From contig NC_133898.1 of the NCBI RefSeq assembly GCF_964199755.1, positions 105,824,847 to 105,888,846 on the forward strand: 64,000 nt of DNA, written 5' to 3'. This stretch comes from Larus michahellis (Eukaryota > Chordata > Aves > Charadriiformes > Laridae). The stretch's first letter is position 1. Each line of letters opens with the position of its first letter. The notes below the pieces were generated by a model. The model saw only the letters and a list, made by a program, of their open reading frames with translations. It was not told where the DNA came from and searched no databases. The position numbers and the translations under genes were made by a program. Of the stretch, positions 55,810 to 64,000 are shown piece by piece.

Positions 55810-58800
55810 ATGTCGGGGAAGCCCAGGCTTACCTACCTTAATGGGAGGGGGCGAATGGAGCCCGTACGATGGCTGTTGGCAGCAGCTGGTGTGGAGGTCA
55901 GTTGACTCTCTGCACAGTGTTCCAGACTGGTGTTTTCAACTGGTCTCAGTAGGGAACAATTTAACATGCACATGGAGGATAAACAGCTACAAGAGGGTGG
56001 CTAAATTAATTTGGCCAGTGGCACTGCATGTTTGTAACTACATTGTTCGGTGGTTAATATTTGGTATGCAAATGCAGCGGAGCTTGGAATTTATTAGAGA
56101 TAGTATCAGTCCCCTGAAGTAATTTATCATAATACGTCAAAACGGGGATTTACTTAAAGACCCTTAATTAATCTGAGTCTTCCAGCCGTGCAAAACCACC
56201 TTAACTCAGTCTTGCAGTAACAATGTGTATAAACAGAAGAGTGTTGTTGACTTACACACCCTGGGGTGGAGTTAGAAATAGTTGATTTACCTTGTGCTTC
56301 CCTTTGCACCCGCTGCAACCTGTCTTCCTCCTGTCTGCACTCTGTTTCTACCCGCACTTAGGTTATTTCTGAATCAGTGCCTTAAGTTAGAAGTGGCCAG
56401 GCCCTTTTGTTTCTCCCCAGCTGTGAGGTTGCGTGGGTGATCCACAGGACATCGGTGGCCAAACAGCACAGTTGAAGATCCAGCCCATTATCTTTTGCTC
56501 TTTTCGGTCATTCTGTGCGTGATTACACGCAGTCACTGGCAGAAGAAAAACGTTCACATACAGCAACGTAACACTATTCTCTCTCCTTTTCCAGTTTGAA
56601 GAAATTTTTTTGGAAACAAGAGAGCAGTATGAAAAGCTAATCAAAGGTAAGAGTTCTGACGCCTGAGGCTTAGTTCCTCAAAAAATTGATCCAATTTAGC
56701 TAAATTTGTGGTATAAAATTAGGTTATTTAAACCAGTGCAAACTTCTAGATGCACACCTAGAATACTGACATCCTAGTTTTGAGTAATCTTTTCTTTCCA
56801 ATACCTAAAAATCCTATAAGCTAAAGGCCATAGCTTCCATGACTGTTTATGGTAGTACCTTCAATGGGGGTAGCAAATATTCCTATCTAATGCAACTTAA
56901 TTATCTATGTTGTTGAACTGTTAGCATGGTTCCTGGCACATTTTTGGTCCGGGGCAAACAGCACTCCACGAAGCAATTCCTAGACATCATCTGTGAGTTG
57001 TCCCAGGCCAAGGGCCATTTCCAAGATGTCATTTAGATGTGACCACCATATTCTATAGGCAGAGAGAGCTGAATAGAGTGAATGTGGCCAGTCTGTGCCA
57101 GCTGGACCGAGCTGTTGTTGAGTTGACTAGCATAGATGTACCTAGTGTAGATGTACCTGTATGTTGGTTCTGAACCTCAGTGAGAGAAGCCTCTAAATGA
57201 AAGGCCAGTATGGCACCAAAATCCCCAGGAAAGCCAGTTTTCCATTGTGCTAGGCTCTATGCGAACACACTAGTGACAGTCTTAAGCAGAATAAGCCTGA
57301 GCCATGAAACTTCCCCCAGGTAAAAAACAGGGAGCTAGCAGGGGGACCTGCAGCAAGTTTGACATGGTCAAAGCAGCAAGCCACAAAGGCTTCGTGTCAA
57401 CCTTGGGAGTGAGACCAGTTCCCAAACACCAATGCATACCCCCAGCCACTGCCCTTGATATTTGGCCAGATGAAATCCAGCAGTGAACCCCTCCACAGCC
57501 ACCCTAGAAGGAGAAAACCTTGCTGCCAGGGTGGGGAAGGAGTTGGGACTGTGAGGAGCCCTACGGAGTGCACCTGACCTGCAGTTTACCTGCTGCCCAA
57601 GACAGGTAAGAGAAACCTTACAGCAGGCTGAGCTTGCCAAGACATACTAGGAGCCTTGGAAGAGGACTCAGCTGTATTCTGGCTGCTTGCTCAGAAAGGA
57701 AAAGCTGTGTTTAAATAAATTCTGACAGGAAAACTAAAATGAACAAAAAAAAGTGGCATCAAGAAGACCAGAATTAAATTTGCAGATCCAGCTGGCTGGG
57801 AATCTGACAATGTGGGAGGAGAGTACAGTGTAAAGACACCAGTTATAGCTCTAAATATGATAGCTCAGGTACTGAAAGCCCAAATCTGAATTTGCTTCAA
57901 CATACTAATTAATCCAGACAGAGTGGTACAATCCTGGATACAGCATCCAAGTTTATCCATATCCAGAAAGAAGAATTAAATGCTGATGAAAAGGATAGGG
58001 AAGTTTTATAAAGAAGATTAAGGGCTTTTCTGTATATATATTGGTCTTAAGAGGGTGAGAACACAAAGAAAAAGGTGGAGTTTAATACAATGGTTTGAAG
58101 AAAGACAAATTAGTTAGTCATCCTGATAAACGGACCTCTGGAATGCTGCCAGTCATGCAGGGAAGGACTGAACACAAATAATTCCACATTACCTCTCCCT
58201 CTAATTTTTTTCTTTCCCTACCAACACGCTTTTTGCTAGGGTATCCTGTGTTTAGGCACCACCACTTTGTTAGAATGGTCCAGGTGTGACGTTAGCCTAT
58301 GCTAGCTGATGATCTAAGCAATGCCCCAGCAGTGCCCAGGATGAAGGCTGGGCCGGGGGCTGTTCCTAACTTGCAGACAGACAGCTGTTTTGGAGACCAA
58401 GGGAGTTAAATAGCATCGGCCTGGACATACCTGTACCTGTTGGCCTGAGAGATGAACAGCTTGGCTCAATTTGTGCAGCCACAGGTTGCCCAAGTTGCTA
58501 CCTGGATATCAACAAGATCTGCTGGTTGGTGACAAACAGTAGGTCCAAATGATTGGGTTTTAATATATATTCCACAGACTACCTTCCAACAGCACAATCC
58601 AACCCACAAAACAACTGGTAAACTGCTTTTATATCAGTTTATTTATAGTTATATTTATATAATCCTGCATATATACCTAGGCAGTGGTTATGTGAAGTGG
58701 TTCTCACTGCAAAGTGAGGAGAAGCAGTCCGCTACTGGTCGTAAGACAGAAATCCCTCTGTTCTGAAGAAAAGAAACAAACCATGCATTTAGTTCACTCC

Positions 58801-61800
58801 CATTTGCTGCGTCACTTTTTGTCGAGTGCCAGAAAGTCAGATTTTATTTTTCACTTCACATCTTTCTGCTGAAAAATATCCTTGCAGAGCTGTTAGTTTT
58901 TCTGTTCTACTGTGTTTCTGCTAGATAGATACCAATTAATATTTCTTCCTTCAGCTGCCAAGGTGTGTTCTGGAAAGACATGAAGACACACAATCTTTCT
59001 GTGAATGTTTACAAGAAACAAGTACAGGCTATTTGCTGCTGTAGAGAAAACTACTCTTTGAATTTAAACTGTAGATTAATAATACAGAATGAGTGAAGGA
59101 TGTTTATTAATTCTAGGCTAGCAAAGTATTCTAATAACTCTGTGGAGAAAAAAGCAAACAGAAGTGCCTGTTAACATGAACCCTTATACCTGAAAGAAGG
59201 ATGCACTGAATGGATTAAACCCGAGCAATTAAAATAAACGAGTAACTTTGAGCAATGCAAAGTGGCAGCTGCCTACTTGGATTTGGAGTTTTGCTGTGAC
59301 TTTAACTGGGTGGGATTGTTCTCCAGATGCCCTTAATGTGTAATTGGAGGAGGGAGTATCCCCGAGGACAGTGAATTAGTCCAGCAGAAAACTGGTCTAG
59401 AAAAGACCTAGACCGACTTTGTTATGCTGAATCTCTACATCAGCTCTCGGAGCTGCCTCGCTGAAGGCTCAGACAAATGCTCCTACCTGCACCAGGAGAA
59501 AACGGGACTACAAAGACGCATCTAAATAGGCTTAAATTGTTGTGGAACGACACTGAGGATAGGCTTGTAATGAAAATCTATGGGGGCTCTCAAACTCTTG
59601 TCCCTGGAGTGACTGTGTAAAACTTATTTAAGCAGCAATTGCTGTCCCAGTCCCTGCCTCTAACTTTGTAGCTTCAGGATGTTTAAAGTGGCCGGATCTC
59701 TTCCTTTATCCCAGTAGCTCAGTCTTGCTCCTGTGCTACCCCTCATTCTTTCTACTCCTGTGTATACGTCCCTGACAGGGAACTGATCTGCATTCAAAAT
59801 AATTGTTGGGGTTTTTTTTTCTTTAAGTTCAGATTTAATACAGATCTTTATTCTCTTCTGATCCCTTGGGTTGAAAGTGCTGGTCCAGGCTTTTCGTGCC
59901 AGCACGAGGCAGGGCCCAGGAGCAGGAGGTGTCAGCTCCCATCAGCCAGGGAAGCTCTGGCAATGCTGTAAAGTGAGGGGCCCAGCTGCACTGTGATGAC
60001 CTAGATACAAAAGCGTGATGCAGGCGAGTCGATATTTGATCTTTCCCACAATGTTAGTTTACTGCATGGAGTTTTACAGTTAGGGCAAGACATCAATGAT
60101 CTCCTACGCTGCAAAAGAAACGTGCTCAGTCTCTCACTCTCCTGTAAAACTGGCATTCTAGGAGGAACTAACAAGCTTTCCCTCAACTTTCCACCCTAGA
60201 TGGAGTCCTGATGTTCCAGCAAGTGCCCCTGGTTGAGATTGATGGGATGAAGATGGTGCAGACCAGAGCCATCCTCAGCTACATAGCAGGGAAATACAAT
60301 CTCTATGGGAAGGACTTGAAGGAGAGAGCCCTGTACTGTAACACCTCCTTTCGCTTAATGAGCAATCTGTTATTTGATAGCTGTATTAAATATAACAAAT
60401 TCAGTTCTGTAAACCCAGTAGAAAGGCATGAGAAAGTCTATTGCAATAAAAAGCAAGGACTCTAGCCTTTGCTTAGGTTTTAACCACTGCTTCTGAAATG
60501 CTGCTGAACAGAAACAGGCTTTTAATCTTTTTAAAATATATTTAGCTTTAGTTTATGTTTAGTTTTGGCTGTGAAAATTGGTACTATGGTGGTGATACAA
60601 AATTCCTATAAGTTGCCTTAGTTAATTGGAAAACAGATGAAATAACTTCTGTGCTCTTTTCTACTGTCTTCCCCCACCAATAGGATTGACATGTACGTGG
60701 AAGGAATAACAGATCTGATGCAAATGATTTTGATGTTTCCTTTCTCTCCACCTGAGGCAAAGGAGAAAAATATTGACTCAATTAAGGAGAGGGCAACTAA
60801 CAGGTACTTCCCAGTCTTTGAAAAGGTAAGAGACAGTGAGGATGTGTCTATAGAACTTGTTATTTACAATTATCAAAAAGTTTCCCCAAACTAAGAGCAT
60901 GTTTGTAGTGCAGGTCAGTTCCAAATCCTCAGCTTTCTTGGCTCTCTCGAAGGAGAAACACAGCAGCACGTTTTCTCTATTTGTTGACTGGTGTTGTCAG
61001 GACTGTGGTGGGTGAACATCTGCAAAGCAAACAAAGCAATATGTTCTCAGCTATACAGCAAAACTTCTCATTAAAGTAAAAGCAAGCATGTATGATTTCT
61101 TTTTTCCTTGAGGGGATAGTTCCACACTTATATTTTTTTAGAGCACATGTCTCTGCTAGACTTAATTTCAGTTGGAACCTTTTCATTAGAAGAATGCAAA
61201 AATCCCTTGCAAATAAATCAGGTAGAGAGACTAGGAGTACTTTAGTAAAACAACAGTCATAGATTTCTGCACATCCCGCTTTCGAAAACAACAAACCAAA
61301 CCCAAATGACTCAGACATCTGGCAACTTTTCTCACTTTTGTAACATTCATCTATTTTTGATGGAAAACAATAATAAAGGCTGAATATCCTAGACCTTCGT
61401 ATGACTATAATAACTTACTCCCAAAGGCAAAGGAGTAGCCAATAAACAATAGCTTTGGTTAGCTATTGTAATTCTGCGTTTCTAAGTTTGCTTCCGGGTA
61501 TCAATGTTGGACGTAACTTTAAATGAAATATCTAAATGGCAATTTTATAAATTCTCCAAGTTACTCTCTAGTTCCTCCATTATCCCTATTTCAAATTCTA
61601 TGACTGGTACTAGTCCAATTAAGTGTGTAGTTTTGTCCCTGTTCCCAGTGCCTATCATCATCCATCATTACCGAGTGATAACGTTTGTAGTCTGTGTACT
61701 ACGAGAGTTCAGATTTTTTAGGCTCACAGCTTCCAGCTGAAAACTCCACCCTGAAACTTTAGCTGTAGCGGCTGTTCAGCTCTACAGCTGTGCTGCGAGG

Positions 61801-61996
61801 CTTAGCTGCCAGGCCTCATACGTCCCACTCTCATCTGCAGCCCACGTTCTCTTGTATTCTACAGGTTTTGAAACAACATGGCCAAGACTTTCTCGTGGGC
61901 AACAAATTCAGCTGGGCAGATGTTCAGCTAATTGAAGCCATTTTAGCAGTGGAGGAGAAAATACCTGCTGTGCTGTCGGGGTTTCCTCAGTTGCAG
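55810..61996 (+). CDS. Glutathione S-transferase class alpha, 3' end beyond window
   Basis: Five coding exons are visible: 55810-55896, 56595-56646, 60200-60332, 60684-60825 and 61865-61996. They give 182 aa with exon lengths identical to the complete upstream gene (87, 52, 133, 142 and 132 nt). The acceptor before the first coding exon is at 55789. Landmarks are Tyr9, Arg15 (the usual alpha-class residue, unlike Lys15 upstream), QVP at 54-56, QTRAIL at 67-72 and [17 protein letters not shown] in the C-terminal domain. It is a cytosolic glutathione-conjugating enzyme and a tandem paralogue of the gene at 35827. The third coding exon is nearly identical to that of the upstream copy. The last exon, about 47 codons, is not found before 64000, so the gene continues past the edge. 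I cannot assign a paralogue number. Confidence 0.92.
56647..60199. other. Large intron of the last GSTA gene
   Basis: A 3.55-kb intron in place of 0.76 kb in the upstream paralogue. No repeat family or exon is recognised with confidence. Confidence 0.5.
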
Positions 61997-64000
61997 GTAA
62001 CTTTGTTACTGAGCATGCCCACACTCAGGTGCTAAGGGCAATCCTGAAGTGATCGTCTCTCTCTGCTATGTAAGTCAGGAGTGTGGGCTCTTCGAGGAAC
62101 TGTCACTGCTGTGTGTTTGCTTAACATCAAGCACAAGAGGGAACTGATTTAGTCGGTTTGTCATAAGTTGTAAGACGCTGTGCTCCTGATTAACCCTGCT
62201 GAGGTATGTCTGTCCCTCTTTGAGTGGTGTATGCTTCCTCCACAGAAATAAATTAATATCATGCCAAGGGAATCACTGATCTAAGCTGCCCTCCTTTCAT
62301 TTTCTTGCTTCCTGCCAGTAGATGCTATCTAATATCAGATAACCAATTAAGTCTGTGATACAGGTTGACATATTAGAATAAGGTACAGTGTGCCATTTTC
62401 CGTACAGGCCGGTATTACAATTTTGGGATCCCAGTAACCTCACTTCACTTCTGTCTTCTACAGTATGACTAGAAACTCAAGCCTTAGCATTAAGCCACAC
62501 TTTTCTTTCAATAATTAACTTAATACAATTGAGGACGAATTCTCTGCCTTTGTGCCACGTACAAAGTCTGAAACCAAGCAGACGTAAGGCACTTCTGTTG
62601 TGAAACTTGACCAGGAACCAGGAGCCTCCGTGGATGCAGCATGCTATGGAGCACAGCACAGGGGCAAGCCTGGGGCCTGACCTGCAGGAGTCATTAAGAG
62701 TTAAGATACAGTAGACCCATGTAGTCTGTGACTGGAAAAAAGCAGATAGTGTTCAGTAGTCCTCCCATGTGCTGGTAATCATGATAATAAAGCAGGGGAG
62801 GCAATGCAAATTTGGGTTGAGGATGCAAGGCTTAAGATCATGCTTCTTTGTGCTTACAAACTGTTAATTTGAGGGGCGCCCTCAAAGACTTTGGCTTTAT
62901 TCCCATTAACAAAAGAAACAGTTCAGCATCGGACTATCACAGTTATGTTTTCTGCTTGCAATTGATAAGGAAAAGGGCTTTGATTTATTTTTTTTTAATT
63001 ACTTGTAAAAAATTTTTAAATCTCATCCCCAACAGTTTAAGCCTGAATTTAGTAAGACAGAATGAGGCACTTCAGCCACAAAATGGGCAGTAACGTGTGT
63101 CAGATTTTATCCCATATGCAGTTTTGCAGCCTCAGGTAATTCTTGCCTCTAGCTCCCATCTTCTAGCAAGCTGTCTTAGCCACTAGGCATGGGCACAGAT
63201 TGGTTGAAGCCACGCATTGAATTATGGAGGGTTTCCTTCACTGCCAGAAGGGAAAAAGTTTCTAAAATTGGTGGTTACTTATTTCACAGGTTTTACTTTT
63301 CTTGCTCCTTCTTGTATTTCCCCTCGGCATACATTTGCCAGCAAGAACTGGCTGTCACTCTGTGAAGCTCCTCTCCCTTAGCCCAGTTGTTAGAAGAGGT
63401 TCTTGTGTACCTAAGATGGCTCAGCTAACTGTGGGGTCTCCAGCTGCTTGCAATCTGCATCACTGAGACACCCCTGACTGTCTGTACAATGAGATGTCTC
63501 AGGATCCTTGACTCAGTTGCTTTAACACAGGCATCTCTTGCCACCTGAGATGCCCAGCTCTTCCCAAATCCTAGTCCTGGCCTCCAGACGCTGCTCCAGA
63601 AGGGAATAGATCTCCCCAAGGGGCTATGTTATATCTGCCAGCCCTATGTAGATATTTTGGCTACCCTAGGGTGCAACACAGTACGAGAAACCTCTGCTGC
63701 ACAAGTGACTTGAGCCAATGATGCCTCCAGGCATTTCACCTTCACCCATGCAATCCTAGAAATGCTGGGACAGCGGGACAACAGTGGCCATGCTAGATGC
63801 AAACAGAGCTTGGATACTTACATAGTGTAGTAAAAATGGAAATCATGTTAACGTATATCGTGGTTTGCCCACACGGTGGAACCAGCAATGAAAAGAAAAA
63901 GGTCATGAGCTGGGTTAGTGTATTTGTACCTTCGAAACTATTCCCTGATGCTCCTGGATATTGAATTTTTGCCTTCAGTTTCTTTCAGGCAGCAGAGATT
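61997..64000. other. Right-edge intron of the last GSTA gene
   Basis: The sequence was scanned for the final exon (motifs like [11 protein letters not shown] in the upstream gene) and it is not present. The upstream paralogue has only 558 bp here, so this intron is at least 2 kb. Confidence 0.6.

Noticed and set aside
63855-63920. TCGTGGTTTGCC resembling an antisense LTR end
   Set aside because: Sequence after the first dozen bases does not continue as an LTR before the window ends.

Overview
The window is vertebrate, almost certainly avian, nuclear DNA. Genes are split into short exons with GT/AG borders, promoters sit in CpG islands, and the dispersed repeats are bird CR1 LINE 3' ends plus LTRs that begin TGTCCTGGTTT. 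LTRs of that type are, as I recall, common outside the chicken/duck lineage, so a neoavian bird is more likely than a galliform (inference).

Layout, left to right. (1) 1-3735: a GC-rich island that probably holds the first exon of FBXO9 on the minus strand, whose body would lie beyond the left edge. (2) 5090-28209: CILK1 (ICK), a MAK/RCK-family ciliary kinase on the plus strand. It has a non-coding first exon in its own CpG island and 13 coding exons that join in frame to 622 codons, followed by a probable 3' UTR to about 31690. (3) 31939-32267: the 7SK small nuclear RNA gene on the minus strand, convergent with CILK1, with a complete vertebrate type-3 RNA polymerase III promoter (TATA, PSE, ZNF143-type distal element). 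(4) 35807-64000: a class-alpha glutathione S-transferase cluster on the plus strand. It contains one complete gene (229 aa), one decayed pseudogene and one gene cut by the right edge (182 aa visible, last exon missing). The order FBXO9-CILK1-7SK-GSTA matches what is known of human 6p12, so it is an ancient syntenic block.

Repeats: five CR1 fragments (two in CILK1 introns, one in a GSTA intron, two intergenic), two solo LTRs and one 29-bp LTR-terminus relic in CILK1 introns, and a decayed gammaretrovirus-like pol fragment between the GSTA pseudogene and the last GSTA gene.

The most notable signals are an exact 56-bp tandem duplication of the 3' hairpin and terminator of 7SK, the 29-bp element made only of LTR ends and flanked by 5-bp target-site duplications, nested upstream ORFs in the CILK1 leader, and three copies of an ACTAY-type promoter motif in the FBXO9-side island. 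I see no prokaryotic-type system, CRISPR array or operon here, and no clearly new protein family.
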